Positions 20,838 to 32,000 of a stretch of DNA of 64,000 nucleotides are shown here, piece after piece (positions within the stretch are counted from its first letter, which is position 1; every line of letters begins with the position of its first letter). The notes under the pieces were generated by a model. It was not told where the DNA came from, made no database searches, and worked only from the letters and a program-made list of their open reading frames with translations. Origin of the DNA: Calonectria ilicicola (Eukaryota; Ascomycota; Sordariomycetes; Hypocreales; Nectriaceae); contig CP085828.1 in the NCBI GenBank assembly GCA_020809705.1, positions 5,208,001-5,272,000 of the forward strand, in the 5' to 3' direction. The position numbers were made by a program, and so were the translations under genes.

Positions 20838-22136
20838 TGTAGTGGCTGTTTGAAATATTCAACTGGTGCTGAAATAATGGCATCAACGAAGGACGGTTAC
20901 AATACACAAATACTCAGACGGCAATTGCGCCACAGATCCATGTCTGGGGTTTCTGAATCTTTTAATGGCGCGAGCACCCCTGCGGCTGCAGAGGGCAGCT
21001 TTGTGTGATGGGGAAAAAAACCTGCATGAGTTGAAACCCTCCACCATGTACAATCGTTCAGCTGACCGGGAAAGACGGCTTCGCTAGCTACACCAAGTAA
21101 CACCACATCGTGTGGTGACCCCTCAAACCCCAGGTTCAACACCCAAATGATATCGGCTGGAAGATCCCTGAAACCATGGCAGGTGACTTTACGGCTGAAT
21201 TGGAAAATGTTCCCTTTCGGCCAGTTCAATAGATAAGTTTCCAAAATGAGCTGATTTCGATCAAGTTGGGCTATCGAGAGCTGGCGAGCTGAAAGACTGG
21301 GGGGCGGGGCTACTGCGCCGCGAACCGCCGACCGCGGAACGACCGCGGAACGAACCTACTTTTTTTCTTGGAGCAAGGTACGCGCTTGTGACAGCAAGTC
21401 AATTGGTCAAGGCTGTTTTCCGGCCCCCAATGCCCCAACGATGATCATCTGCATGTTGGTGCTATGCCTACTCGCACTGACGATAAGGAAATAGATTTGG
21501 TTTAGGCTTGGATAACTTGTGCCTTGGCATCCCCAAATGTTATGCTTAAGCCTTCATTATTTTATGCTGCTTAGTCGTCTCTCAAATTTAGGGTTTCTCA
21601 GGAACAACTCACGTATTATTGCAAGCGAAGGTATCTGAAGTCGATCATCGCATATCGATTAAGTTTCATCATGGCCGACACAAATTTCTGGAGAGTCTTG
21701 CGAATTTGGCTAAAGACGTAGAGTCTCAAGCTCTTTGGATAATCTCGTCACACAAAATTTGGTCGTCATCAATAAGAAATATGCTTATGTCGAAAAATGT
21801 TGGCGGAACATCATGCAAGACCTAGGAGTATTAGATGCAGCAAAGGCATGCCATCCAAAATTCGTCGCAAGAATTGCACGTACCCAGTGGGCATCAAAAA
21901 TATTCATGGAGTTTTTGTAATCGCGCTTGAGCAGGGACAGCCATCGAACAAGTCAATCACACAAGGAACGTCAGTGAACATCCCCCAAGTAAATCTTGCG
22001 CTTCAATGAACAATGATAATCTGTCCATTCAGTAGAAATGAGAACAGCAAATGACGCGATTTTGCTTGGTAATTGAATTCAACTAGTGATTGGTAATAAG
22101 CGGGGGAATAGCTGGACCAACCGGGAATTGTGGCAT

Positions 22137-22150
22137 CTCGGAATTCCGAG
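22137..22150. promoter_or_regulatory. CGG-N4-CCG palindrome, possible Zn2Cys6 site
   Basis: CTCGGAATTCCGAG is a perfect 14-bp palindrome with everted/inverted CGG triplets spaced by 4 bp, about 300 bp upstream of the SDR gene. The form suits a Zn2Cys6 dimer, but a single occurrence is weak evidence. Confidence 0.3.
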
Positions 22151-22332
22151 TAAGCGCGCGACCGTTTCCTAATTCGTTGATAGCACTGGTTAGGTTTCAT
22201 CACGACTCCCAAAATCGACCATGATTACACCATTGCAAGCATCGTGTATTGATACGTGTTGTATTTATCATTAGCCGCGCGCAAAATTCCCTTTTCGGAC
22301 AAACATTGGAGGGTGTAGTGTAGCAAGTGCAA

Positions 22333-22344
22333 CTTTATATAAAG
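22333..22344 (+). promoter_or_regulatory. TATA box of the SDR gene
   Basis: CTTTATATAAAG lies about 100 bp upstream of the ATG at 22445. Confidence 0.5.
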
Positions 22345-22444
22345 CTGGAGAAGAACCGTGCGGATGGATTCAAGAAGCATACACATCTCACCATTAGCTT
22401 CATTCTCGACTTTACACCATATTCCTCCGAATTTTTACCACAAC

Positions 22445-23288
22445 ATGTCTGCAGCCTCGAAGATTCTTCTTATTCTCGGCGCCGGTAAAAACATCGGCTC
22501 CCATGTCGCGGCAGGTTTCAAGGCCGAAGGCTACAAAGTAGTAATTGTGTCTCGAAGCGCAAAGAACAAAGAGACAACTCCGGAGGGCTATCTTGGCTTG
22601 CGTGCCGATTTATCTGATCCTAAATCTGTGCCCAACGTCTTCAGTGATGTCAAGGATGCATTTGGAGGACCACCAAACGTGGTCGTCTTCAATGCTGCTG
22701 CATTGACGCCACCCGAAGATCCCGAGAACCCGTTTTCGGTTCCTCTAGATGCCTTTCAAAAGGATTTGGCTGTCATGAACACTAGCCCTTATGTAGCTGC
22801 AGGTGAAGCAGTCAAGGGTTTCAAATCGCTGGGCCCAGAAGCACCAAAGGCGTTCATCTACACTGGAAACAAGCTTGTTGCTGCCATCCCACCTGTGCCA
22901 GTCCTCACGACACTCGGCACAGGCAAAAATGCAGCTAGTTTTTGGATTGCGCTGGCGTCTAAATACTTTAAAAACAAAGATTTCAGGTAATTCTGCCCCT
23001 ATCGCTTTCTTCGCATTAAACCCACATGTTTTCCTTTTCTTCTTAACCTCATCAGACTTGTTTATTGCCCCTTTTCTTTCTTGGGTCGTTGCTGACCATA
23101 CGTCTAGGTTCTATTTTGCCGATGAGCGTACCGCGAACGGTGACAGCCTCAGCTTGGCCGATCTTTCGGGACCTGCAGCGGCCAAATTTTATCTGGAATT
23201 GGCTGAGGGGGATGGCAAACTCCCTTGGTTTGCCACATTTGTTAGCGGGAAAGGATATGTGCACTTCCCGGACTCGAGCCGCGATTAA
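22445..23288 (+). CDS. NAD(P)-binding short-chain dehydrogenase-like protein
   Basis: Probable cytosolic oxidoreductase with an N-terminal Rossmann fold: MSAASKILLILGAGKNIGSH carries a GxGxxxG-like motif, and a VVFNAA segment corresponds to the NAG strand. A YTGNK (YxxxK) is present, but its setting (FIYTGNKLV) is atypical, so catalytic use is uncertain. Two exons, 22445-22986 and 23108-23288, are joined by a 121-nt intron with the Arg codon split (AG|G), then FYFADERTANGDSLSL, ending SSRD. An upstream in-frame ATG at 22358 is less likely given the TATA position. About 240 residues is normal for this SDR group. The substrate is unknown. Confidence 0.8.
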
Positions 23289-23787
23289 AATTATAAATAA
23301 TAATTCAAGACAGCCGATTATAATGGAACAATTTTTAATATGAAGCCTAGCTATTGCAAGACGCCGTGATGTAGAATGTGAATCCATACCGCATTCTGTG
23401 ACTCAGAGATTCTCAAAAAATCATGTATTACTCCTCTAAATGGCATCAAAATGTTCGACTGCGAGTCATGACTTCAGCATGATTCATCAGCATCAATTTT
23501 TTTCTGGGCGCTGAAATGAATATTCGAGCAACGTGTATGCGCCATTTAACCAATTGCCAGCCCAACGGCTATCTGATCCTTCGCTTGGTATTCTCACTCT
23601 CAGGTTTAGGGCATGGTTGTTTACTAAAACACCTATACTACAGATTGGGGCACGACGAGGTATGTTTGTTTGTCTATTACAAAGTTTATATAATGAGTTT
23701 GAGGATTGAAATTCTTTGTCATCATCATCATCATTTGCAAGGCAAGACTTATCAACTTTATTCAATAAATTGATTGGCTCGTCTGAC
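23289..23787. other. Convergent intergenic region
   Basis: The 3' flanks of two SDR genes. A short CATCATCATCATCAT run is at about 23719-23735. No gene is seen. Confidence 0.5.
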
Positions 23788-24830
23788 TTAAGGGGCACTG
23801 TAGCCTCCATCAACCAAAAAGTTCGCCCCTGTAGTATATGTTGACAAATCAGATGCAAGATACAAGTAAATACCCTGAAGTTCATGGGGTTCACCCTCGC
23901 GTCTAATATGCGTTAGTGAAATCATTCACACGAACCATTGCAAATGAAATAACTTACCCCAGAGGGATTTTATCCTTCCAGATCTCCTTCATTTCCTCGG
24001 GAATAAAGTCTGAAATCTCGGTGATAATGTACCCAGGAGAAACAGAGTTGGCTCTTGCAAATTGAGCCCACTCAACGGACAGACTCTTGCACAAATGAAT
24101 AACTCCGGCCTTTGCGGCGTTGTAAGCAGCCTGGAGCTGGGGCACGTTCACGATAACACCGCTCATGGAAGCTGTTGCGATGAAGCTTCCAGAGGTATAA
24201 TCTGTTAATGGCTGGCCAGTTGAGGTTGTCTTTTCAAGCTTCTGTCGGCGCCAGTGCTTTGCGGCAAACTTGGCACAATAGTAAGTTCCGTCTAAGTCGG
24301 TCTCAACCACGTCGTGATAGTGGTCCAACGGTCCATCGACCATAGGGCCCTTTGTCCAGGGAATTCCAGCATTGGCGACGAAAATGTCGAGGCGTCCATT
24401 AAAATCTTCGACAACTTGGTCAATAGCCTTTTCAACGCTCTCAGCGTTGCGGACATTGACCTGATAAGCCCGGCCTAAGTTTTGGTCAGCACCCGAAAAC
24501 GAAGCATTTCTGTCGAAATTTCCATCTTGATCATCCAAATTCCTTACAAGTTGTGTTGTACTTCGTAGCAATAGACTCGGCAACAATATCTGCCTTCTTA
24601 TTGGTGCTATACCAAATCGCAACATTGGCGCCCATCTCAGCGTATGCGTGCGCAACTGCAAGGCCAATACCGCCAGCTCCACCGGTGACGATAGCGGTCT
24701 TGTTGACAAGTGAGAGCCGCTTTGTTACGGACCCGCCGTCAATAACTCGTTCATTACTGTGAATGAAATTTCCTCCGTTCAATGGACTCAGAGACATAAT
24801 GGCGAAAGGTGGGGTTGGTATTCCTGACAC
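23788..24830 (-). CDS. Classical SDR, D-arabinitol dehydrogenase / sorbose reductase / xylulose reductase-like
   Basis: NAD(P)(H)-dependent polyol/ketose oxidoreductase, probably cytosolic. Exon 1 (24830-24548) carries the cofactor motif [20 protein letters not shown]. Exon 2 (24474-23958) carries FVANAGI, the catalytic Ser region (ATASMSG), and YNAAKAG with the YxxxK pair. Exon 3 (23902-23788) gives [19 protein letters not shown] and the terminal VDGGYSAP. The intron joins (73 nt and 55 nt) keep frame. The start may be the internal Met at 24797 (MSLSPLNGG). The motif set and C-terminus are those of the D-arabinitol 2-dehydrogenase/L-xylulose reductase group; the exact sugar is not assigned. 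Confidence 0.88.
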
Positions 24831-27475
24831 ACGATGATACTTTCAAAATCAATTCTTGCCAAGGATGAAGAAAGGAAAGAGTTGATATCTGTCTTTATTG
24901 CCAACTTGAGCAAATTTACGTGTTTCCAACGACCCGCTGAGATCATCGTAGCGAATGGGCCTCTTCCCTAGGAGGCAATTCCGATTCATGAGGAACTCGC
25001 TTAGGACTTGGTCCTGAAAAAGATGCTCCGGAAGTGGAACTTCCTTAAATGGACAAACTTGGGTCCTCAACACTAGTTTAGCGTCAAAAGGCAGTCCCTC
25101 TATTTCAAGCACCCGACAAATAGCCAGCTGGTCAGCCAATTGACTTGTTATCAGTATCAATATTGGGGAATGCAGCTAAAGTGTGCGGTTGGAGGCGGTG
25201 TGGCGAATTCAGTGAATTCCCAACAAAGAATAATAGGAAAAGAAACCGAATTTACAGTTGTTATTATTTATCCATGTCTATGCACGATCATGACCCGAGG
25301 CGGGATACGACAAGGCAAATATCTAGCGTGCAACTTGCAGTACGGACAACAACGAGCAACATTCATTAATCAAGAAAAAATTATGTAGCACCTGTACACC
25401 AAATCTCTCTCAATTTGTCATGGTTTTGCTCCTTTATTCGCAAGACAACTCGAAGTTCCAGCTCCCCAAGCATGGTAGGCGAGGCCTCTTGCACTCAGGT
25501 CCCATCTCAAATGGCGTAGTTGTGGGCCACTAATGCATAAATCCAATCGGTATCTCGATCACAATCATCCGATTTCCATTTGCAACGGAACGCTACTAGT
25601 ACCATTGACCCTGAAACGGGTAGATCGGCATAGGTGACGCAAGGTTAGCGTGGAAAAAATGGCCGACGCCTTGGGTAGGAGTCCTGTTACGGCAACCCGT
25701 GATTCACAACCCTTAATCAAGTTCCTCAGGCCATATGCAGCTCGTCAGGCCAACGCAAATCTCGTCCACATTTAGTATCACGCCCCAATCGTTCTTACTA
25801 TCAAGTTTTGCGCATATAGTAAGCTGTCGCTTTCTTGCCTGGAGACGCTAGTATATGAGTAGATCAATCAGTATTGTACCCAAAAAAAAAGTAAAGTGCA
25901 ACAAATTTACGATGTATACAGTGTCCAACTTATAAAAATTATAGATTTGAAAGTATTATGAGGTTCATGTATACTTTTCTCACCTGTAGGTAAGTTAGAC
26001 ATACTAGGGCAGTGTGGATAGTATCCGCGGTCAGCGTCAAGTTACATCCCCGACAATGTGCAAAAAGAACCAAGCAGCAGATTATTGTAGCAATAATCTA
26101 TAATAACTTACAAAAATATCATTATCTAGCACCCTGTACGATCGTCTTTAACATACCGTGCAAGCTGTACCTCGAAGTGAGTAACATGTGTAGATGTGAC
26201 TGATCTAAAGTCTCTGCATTTCGGAATGAGACAATGATAACAACCCGCGTTCAAGTTTTAGTCTCGGTACTGAATTATTTTATCTGTGTTGAAGGTCGAA
26301 TTAAGGCTAAATCTCATGCACAGCTGTCATGCGGTTGTGGTGCCACTTTTAAGCATTCGGCAGGAGACGATTTTCCCGATGCAAAGCACAAGATACGGGA
26401 TCAGGTCAACTTTAGGTTCAAAAATATAATTCATATCCCATATTCTGTACTTAAATTCACCTTTAATTGACGATTTGGTTTTCTAGTCAACTAATATCAT
26501 GCTTTGACTGTTCAAGTCGTCAGTATCTCAGTCATTGAACACCTCTAGTTGTCCCAAAATAACCTTCTTCTATTGGATGCAAAGCACATTTATTCCCGAA
26601 TAATTCCATCACTAGCAAAGCTTTCTATGCTTGAAGCGCCACATCAAACGGTATCACATTTGTGGCTTGACTTCCGGGATTGGTCCTCTTGAGCTTCACG
26701 ATCCATGCTGTGGCTAAAAGCAAGAGAGATCCATAAATAACAGCCGTGTGATCCAAGACTTGGGCTATTTCAAGTTATTGAAGGAAAATAGATATTCTAG
26801 TTACCATGTATGTTAATTCTAAGGGGGAGTAATTAATCAACTGTCAAGTCAAGTTCAACAGCTGTGGTAGAAAGGTTCCAACTAACAACAGCAAAACAAG
26901 CCGTGTTAAACTACTCAGATGAGAAGTTCATCCCATTTTCCCCAGACAAGTATATCATGACTATTAATTTCAGCACAGGAGTTCGTGCCGCAGCATTGCA
27001 TGAGTTTATCTCACAGGAACGATTGTGCCTGGCAAGAGGCACGACGCCAAGGTAGATCTGCCAGGGGGTGCGGATGACCTGTCAGGGGCTGATTCAGCAG
27101 GGTTTTCGGTATGGATCAGCTGATCATGACATGCATCTGCATTGCATACAACAACCGACAATTCCCGCGAGGAGAGCCCTGATTGCATATGCGCGCCTGC
27201 AGAAATGGCCTGAGTGGCGTGCTCCACGTTATAGATGAAACGGCCAAAGAGCTCAATGTGGAGAAATAGCTTAAACTTTGTGGGAACTTGGACTTCACTG
27301 ATCAGGACTGTGGTCTCGAGAGTTTTTATGTAGCCGGTTTTTTATTCAATAGCCATGCTCGCAACGAGTCAAGGCCCTTTTATATGCCCAAGTATAAGGA
27401 ATGCGTTTATATCATATCAGAATCATCACCATCCATCCAATCCCTCACTCATCGATCCCCCGAAGCTAGTAAAAA
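24831..27475. other. Sparse 2.6-kb region with one coding-looking patch
   Basis: Mostly AT-rich and without gene-like frames. On minus, 27280-27060 reads open through NVEHATQAISAGAHMQ and similar. A separate minus segment at about 26750-26630 encodes a hydrophobic tail (VIYGSLLLLATAWIV, ending FDVALQA, then stop) behind a plausible acceptor (GAAATAG). I could not join them into one model. They may be exons of an unrecognised gene or a decaying one. Confidence 0.4.
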
Positions 27476-27918
27476 CTAGTAAAGACCAACAGTGAGATCA
27501 CCCTTGACTCGAGCAGTCAAGTGGACCTCGGCCTCAAGATCGAGCTTGATACCGACAAGGAGAGCGGCGGCCTTGGCCTTGCCCTCGTCGTCAGTGGCAC
27601 CCTTGAGGAGCTGACCTGTGGAAATGTAAGAAAATGTGCAAAGATTGTGAATTGGTGTTTTGGAATCTACTTACCAGCAGGCTGGGAGAGGCCGGTGGAG
27701 GTGGGCAGAGGGACAACAAACTGCTGCTTGTCGAAGGTGCTGCTGAGGTGTCAGACTGGCGATTCTTCAATTGAAACCAGGGGAAAAGTGGAAGGAATCT
27801 CAATCTTGATCCTCAATGGCAGAACCAAGATTGGATGCCAATTGAATGAGGATAAGACGAGAAGATTGAGAGAAGGTGGTGGTTTTGGAGGGGAGTCTTA
27901 CGCGTTAGGGGCAGACAT
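27476..27918 (-). CDS. Small conserved-looking 75-aa protein
   Basis: Three exons, 27918-27902, 27742-27675 and 27615-27476, give a 75-residue protein starting MSAPNASTFDKQQFVVPLP and ending ARVKGDLTVGLY. No signal peptide, TM segment or cysteine is present. The middle reads LLKGATDDEGKAKAAALLVG and then an alternating beta-like segment. The codons are strongly C-ending, as in highly expressed fungal genes. All splice sites are canonical (GTAAGA/CAG, GTAAGT/CAG). I do not recognise a function. A plus-strand frame over the same bases is its shadow. Confidence 0.75.
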
Positions 27919-29449
27919 TTTGAAGGTTGGTGGGATCGAAAGATCGAAAGAGTTGAGAAGTTGAGTGTGAAGAGTGAGTTGAGAGAGTTGATTGAGTTGT
28001 TTGGATGATGATTCTGGCTTCTGGCTCGAAGCAATGCCTTCTTATATAGCCAAATCCTCAGGTCCGTCGTCCGTCCAAGACAGCCCCCAAAGGTCCGCAA
28101 AGGCCCGGTGGATGCCGGTTCCAATCCCGGACGGGGGCAATTTTAGCGCCCGGCGGATCTCAGACGACAGATTTCCGACATTATTGTGGGGAGAATGTTT
28201 GACAACGCATCTCCCGCATATGCGTGGAGTCGTGGCAACGAGTAGCATTACAGCCTATATCCCAGCACGGAGCCGGCATCTCTTCTTGTTCCTCTGCGTG
28301 GCATCGACATAGCCTTTTTGCTTTGCGAAAAATGCGCGTCACGGGCAGCCGGCGGTGGACCCCAGCAGGTCTTCGGAGATTGGGAATTGGTTACGCGCTT
28401 TTTCGCCATGTTCCAGCGCATGGCATCAATTCAAGGACATCCAATGGCTTACCACCCAATTCGGGAAACCTCGGCGCTCAACGTTGAGGCAGAGGCCAGC
28501 ATCTTTGGCCACAATGGTTTGGCAAGAGATGGCTGAGGTGGAGATGGTTAATGCTCGACCCGGGGCGCGTGCAACAGCTTGATGGCCATATTACTTTTTC
28601 CTCTTCTCCACCGTGAGCCTGCAAAAGTAAAATTGTGATATTCTCGTTCATCCGTCGTGTAATTGCCGCATGGAGAACCAGCCCGATCCCTTCCTAGCAC
28701 CTTGATCAAGCGTGCATGTAGTGGCTGGGCTGTCCTGTTGACCGAGGGAAGCGCGCGTTGCATGGAGTAAGTAGCTCGGCTGGACCGAGAGTTGAGCTCA
28801 ACTTTCTCCATCAACAGCTAGGCGTGCACAGATGATACGATGTTGAAAAGCAAATGGCATGTCAATTGGATTGTCGATTCGGGCCTACATGTTCACAAGG
28901 TCTAAAACATGTATTTTTTTTGGTGTATTATTTAGTCTATATACAACCTTGAAACAAAAAAAGACCCAAAAAATCCAACCCAAAACTGCCTTTTTGTCGT
29001 TGATTCAAAGATTTAGATCAACGCCAAAACAAGAGTATTCTGGAAGCAAAACCATAGTTCACGCCGGTGTTTAGGGTAGTCGAGTGCCATTGAGAGCCCC
29101 AGACTTGCAGGGGTAGCTCCGATGGCTCTTGTAGGGACCTGCCTTGATGCAGTGCATTAGCTGTTCAGATGAATCGCGTGATCTACGGGCAGGTGGATGG
29201 GTCGGTTGGTGGCTGGAAGATGACGAAACAGGGACGCCCCCGGCCTCGTATTGGTTGCTTTTTTGTTTCTAGGCCTAGACCCTTTGACCCTCTATGGCCT
29301 CGCTTTTGTGTCCTTTGCTCTAGTGTAGTGTAGTGCTGTGTGTTGTGCATGTCCCGCTTCATCGTCCCGGTCATCGTACCGGCGGGCGGGCGTCCGTCTG
29401 TCTTTGTTATTTTCAGCATCCGTTTCAATTCTCGTCACTAATGCTAAAG
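27919..29449. other. Intergenic region
   Basis: The promoter of the 75-aa gene and the 3' flank of the aminotransferase. Frames at 28224-28582 on plus overlap each other and have no recognisable content. Nothing further identified. Confidence 0.45.
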
Positions 29450-30922
29450 TCAGGCCATGGCTACATCGGCCCCACCCTCGATCTCGTCCACTGCCTCACG
29501 CAGCGTCTTACAAATATGCTGGAGCTGAGCATTAGTGACGGTGAAGGGCGGTGCTAAGAGGATGTGATCGCCCCCAACTCCGTCAATTGTTGCCGATCCT
29601 GGGTACAATGCGACGCCCTTCTCAAAGGCCCTCTGCTGGACGCGAAGTCCGAAGGCCACGGCCGGGTCGAATGGCTTCTTGGACGCCTTGTCTTTGACAA
29701 ACTCGACGGCCCAGAAGAGGCCGCGTCCTCGGATATCTCCAACCGAGCTGCAGCCCGCGAGCTCTGCGCGCAAAAGGCGCTCGAGATGCTGACCCATCTC
29801 GGCGCAACGCGCAACCAGATTGTCCCGCTTGACGATGCGCTGCACCGCCAGGGCCGCCGCGCAAGAGATTGGGTGTGCCTGGTACGTGTGTCCGTGGTTG
29901 AGCGCATTGGAGCCCTCGCGCAGTGCGTTGACCACCTTTTCGTGGATCAAGACGCCCGAGATGGCGGCATAACCGCCTCCCAGGCCCTTTGCGACCGTCA
30001 TGATGTCCGGCACGATGCCCTCCTGCTCAAAGGCGAAATACGTCCCCGTCCGGCCGATGCCGCACATGATCTCGTCCAGGATCAGCAGGATGCCGTACTT
30101 GTCGCACAGCGATCGCACACCCTTGAAGTAGCCGACGGGGGCCGCAACGCAGCCAGACGTTGCGCCAACCACTGTCTCAGCGATGAAGGCGGCGACCGTC
30201 TCCGGCCCCACCCGTAGGAACTCGGCCTCCAGCTCTTCGACGAGGCGCTGGGTAAAGCCCGCCTCGGTCTCAGTTTCGTGGCGGTACTGGTACGCGTAGG
30301 CGGGCGAGACATGCGAGACGTGCGGGTAAACAAAGCCGTGGTAAGGCGCCTTTCGAGCCCTGTTGGTCGAAATTGACATGGTCGCCATAGTGTTTCCGTG
30401 ATAGCATTGCCTCCTGGATATTAAGTGCACGCGTTTCGTCTCGTTTCTCTCGTAGTGATACTGCCGGGCCAGCTTCAGCGCCGCCTCGACCGCCTCGCTG
30501 CCGCTGCCGAGGAACAGGGCCTTTTCCAGTCCATAAGGGTTTCCCTCGAGCATGGTCTGGGCGAGTTCCTCGGCGGCCGCTGTCGTATATGATTGCGTGT
30601 GCACGTAGCTGACCTTTTGTGCCTGCTCCAGCATCGCCTGTATCACTTCCTGGTTCCCATGGCCGATCAGCGCAACAGCCGCCCCGCCACACGCGTCGAC
30701 GACGGTGTCGCCATTGGCCAGCTTCAATTCGATTCCCTGCGCTGACTCGACCTTGTATGGATGTTGCACAAGTGACCTGTTCATAAGCCAGTCACCTTTA
30801 TGCGAAGATTTGTCCGCTGGGCCATTCTGACCAACTGTTGGCTGCGCATCGGTATCTTTTGAGGGTGACATGGTTCCAATTGGCGTTAATTTTAAGCAAG
30901 GGTGCAAATCAACAATTGACAC
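29450..30922 (-). CDS. Class III PLP-dependent aminotransferase
   Basis: Fold-type I transaminase of the omega-amino acid / 4-aminobutyrate / adenosylmethionine-8-amino-7-oxononanoate type; the amino donor is not determined. A 490-aa intronless protein. It shows the PLP phosphate cup FLGSGSEAVEAALKLARQY, the aromatic RRQCYHGNTMATMS, the Asp that binds the pyridine N in LILDEIMCGIGRTGTYF, and the Schiff-base Lys in DIMTVAKGLGGGYAAISG. NHGHTYQAHPISCAAALAV and RGRGLFWAVEFV follow. The first 45 residues have no signal and may be a spacer; a second Met (MSPSKDTD) is at residue 18. The gene is markedly more GC-rich (C/G-ending codons, long overlapping frames on both strands) than the AT-rich flanks. 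This may reflect expression bias or transfer. Confidence 0.9.
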   Translation of the reverse strand: MSIVDLHPCLKLTPIGTMSPSKDTDAQPTVGQNGPADKSSHKGDWLMNRSLVQHPYKVESAQGIELKLANGDTVVDACGGAAVALIGHGNQEVIQAMLEQAQKVSYVHTQSYTTAAAEELAQTMLEGNPYGLEKALFLGSGSEAVEAALKLARQYHYERNETKRVHLISRRQCYHGNTMATMSISTNRARKAPYHGFVYPHVSHVSPAYAYQYRHETETEAGFTQRLVEELEAEFLRVGPETVAAFIAETVVGATSGCVAAPVGYFKGVRSLCDKYGILLILDEIMCGIGRTGTYFAFEQEGIVPDIMTVAKGLGGGYAAISGVLIHEKVVNALREGSNALNHGHTYQAHPISCAAALAVQRIVKRDNLVARCAEMGQHLERLLRAELAGCSSVGDIRGRGLFWAVEFVKDKASKKPFDPAVAFGLRVQQRAFEKGVALYPGSATIDGVGGDHILLAPPFTVTNAQLQHICKTLREAVDEIEGGADVAMA

Positions 30923-32000
30923 TTTTTAACAAAAAATGGCTCTACCACTTCACAATCTTTTTATCTCTACTTGCCGAGGAGTTCTTTAACTTATATCACA
31001 TTTAGATAACATAGTGATGAACATTGCGAACGCATAGTCACAACGAAACCCGACCGAAACCCGAGAGGCGCTGTCGGGTATGGCGTCGCAATCGTTCGGG
31101 TTTGAGCTCGACGACCGGATCTTTTGGAGCGGACCGAATTTCATTATCCACAAACCCACCTTGGACAGCCATCAGGATCTATTATTCGTGACTGATCCTA
31201 TTTTACTCCAATGGAGGCAAAATGTTGTCAAGTTTGAGAGCCGAAGCCGGCTTCTTTGCACTTACGATACGTCAAAATTGGACCCATTTGCATACCGAAA
31301 TTTAGTTCAGCATGCTTCAGAGGAATGCTGCAGCACGCGACATAGTTTAGGTATTGGTTTAAGCAAGTGATTTTAAATTTCTCCAAGTTGTGAACGTTAA
31401 TCAAATAGTTAGAGGCAGTGGCAGTCATTTGGGCACACGAATATTCCCTGAGTAGGCAGTTATGCCTACTCAACTTATTCATGGCGGGTATAAGCTGCAT
31501 CATTTCGTTAATGAAGTCAACTTTAACTTTCTCCCCTGCTTCGCCAGTGGCTTCAAAACAGTCGATTGCGGAGTAATGTGGAATGAGAATCAACGTCGGC
31601 TTTCTTCGGTTGCTTTCAACTCAATGACTCGATGCCAAGACACAATCTTGATTACCAACCCTCGATCCCGGGAAATTCTTACTACACAAGATCCTAGCCC
31701 GAGGTTCAATTGGATGCAATTAGTCACAATAGTGTCTTATCTCCATTCAAACGAAGTGTTGCTCCACTAAGCCTCTGCTAGTTTGCGCCCTTCCGCCCTT
31801 GCAAGGCGCCCTTGTAATGTTGAACTTGTTAAAATCCTCGCCCCGGTCGAAAACCGAAAGCCGACGATTCTTTCCCGAGGGTTAGCATGTTTTGTTTTCT
31901 CAAACAATAGATATTTGAAGGAAGTGATAATGTGTAGAACTGAGCCTTCTTTGTGATATCTGCAACATTTTTGGTGCTGTGGTGCAGTCAATTTGCCGTC
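30923..32000. other. Divergent intergenic region
   Basis: Shared 5' space of the aminotransferase and the MCT-like transporter. Frames at 31080-31370 and 31462-31770 have no recognised content. Confidence 0.5.

Larger units (their letters stand above)
20838..22444. other. Intergenic region with regulatory-looking motifs
   Basis: No gene recognised in 1.6 kb; frames such as 21619-21825 are short and featureless. It contains an 11-bp tandem duplication (CGACCGCGGAA twice, 21329-21350), a CGG-N4-CCG palindrome and a TATA box listed separately. Confidence 0.5.

Noticed and set aside
21329..21350. Tandem 11-bp repeat as a regulatory array
   Set aside because: Only two copies in a GC-rich patch; too little to call.
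23719..23735. CAT repeat as a functional element
   Set aside because: Short simple-sequence run in a 3' flank.
27521..27964. Plus-strand 147-aa frame
   Set aside because: Antisense to the three-exon 75-aa gene, which has canonical splice sites.
29554..30692. Several long frames on both strands
   Set aside because: Shadows produced by the GC-rich codons of the aminotransferase.
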